Both the position numbers and the translations under genes were made by a program. A stretch of DNA of 5,394 bases from assembly GCA_910587195.1 (NCBI GenBank), contig CAJUKL010000087.1:1-5394 (forward strand). The letters run 5' to 3'. This document shows positions 5,063 to 5,394 of this stretch, one piece after another. The notes beneath the pieces are model-generated. The model saw only the letters and a list, made by a program, of their open reading frames with translations, was not told where the DNA came from and did no database searches. Within the stretch, counting starts at the first letter, position 1, and every line of letters starts with the position of its first letter. This DNA comes from an uncultured Clostridia bacterium. Its GTDB lineage: Bacteria; Bacillota; Clostridia; Lachnospirales; Anaerotignaceae.

Positions 5063-5394
5063 ATAACCCCTCCTAAATTTTATCAAGAAGATTTTTTTCT
5101 TTATTGCTTTTTATTTATCACCCTACAATTTCATTTTTTATATAGAAGCAATAAAGATTTTTAATTTTCATTTTTGTTAGTTTGTCATGCAATAAAGAGC
5201 ATTTAATAAGTAATTTTTGCAATTTTGTTAAATTTTGTTAGAAAAGGAATCTATTATAATTATTTGTATATAATTTTAAACCCTATTTATTTAAAACTTA
5301 ATCTAATATGATAAAAACTTTTTTATAGAATCATTAAATTTTTTACTTTTTGTAAAAAGTCTGATAAAAAAATAAATTTTTATTAGCAAAAATT
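5063..5394 (-). promoter_or_regulatory. AT-rich upstream region of dctPQM with repeats
   Basis: No gene is visible in these 332 nt. The region holds the dctP ribosome binding site (5067-5074) and three copies of a 10-mer: GCAATAAAGA at 5148-5157 and 5189-5198, and its inverse TCTTTATTGC at 5098-5107. It also holds a perfect tandem AATTTTGTTA (5221-5240) and a 7-bp inverted repeat, ACTTTTT/AAAAAGT (5345-5351, 5354-5360). These could be operator sites, but in such AT-rich DNA short repeats also arise by chance. Confidence 0.45.
5253..5280 (-). promoter_or_regulatory. Candidate dctPQM promoter
   Basis: On the minus strand a perfect TATAAT (5253-5258) lies 16 nt from a weak TTTAAA (5275-5280). 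It would give a leader of about 185 nt that contains the repeated 10-mers. The -35 box is poor and AT-rich DNA yields many such matches, so an activator or another promoter is possible. Confidence 0.3.

Overview
The window is AT-rich, low-GC Gram-positive DNA, most likely from a gut-type anaerobe of the Clostridia (inference). Evidence for this is strong AGGAG-type ribosome binding sites, sigma-A-type promoters, a lipoprotein binding protein and clostridial-type phage genes. There are three regions.

Region 1 (about 1-1715) is a decayed prophage end. On the minus strand lies the 3' part of a phage MuF (SPP1 gp7-like minor head) gene. Its C-terminus is a zinc metallopeptidase domain resembling anthrax lethal factor, which is the layout of MuF polymorphic toxins of temperate phages. 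Directly downstream is a tandem array of at least three small paralogous genes; the third is cut by the window edge. They are candidate immunity genes. The 5' end of the MuF gene is missing. At about 1485-1515 its frame runs into the 3' end of a tyrosine integrase gene on the opposite strand, so most of a prophage (repressor, replication, packaging, portal) appears to have been deleted between them.

Region 2 (about 1680-2118) holds a minus-strand tRNA-Pro gene with anticodon AGG, its own promoter, and a strong hairpin terminator just after its 3' end. The integrase remnant points at the tRNA 3' end, the usual geometry of a phage integrated into a tRNA gene. A near-consensus plus-strand promoter also faces the hairpin and could make a roughly 70-nt RNA.

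Region 3 (2119-5394) is a complete minus-strand TRAP transporter operon, dctP-dctQ-dctM, ending in a hairpin. The lipoprotein DctP captures an organic acid outside the cell, and the small (DctQ) and large (DctM) membrane subunits import it with sodium. The genes are tightly coupled: DctM overlaps DctQ by 4 nt. Two of the longest-ORF starts should be shortened to ATGs with good ribosome binding sites. The 330-nt leader upstream of dctP is very AT-rich and has operator-like repeats and one weak candidate promoter. No regulator or catabolic enzyme lies in the window, so the substrate cannot be assigned.
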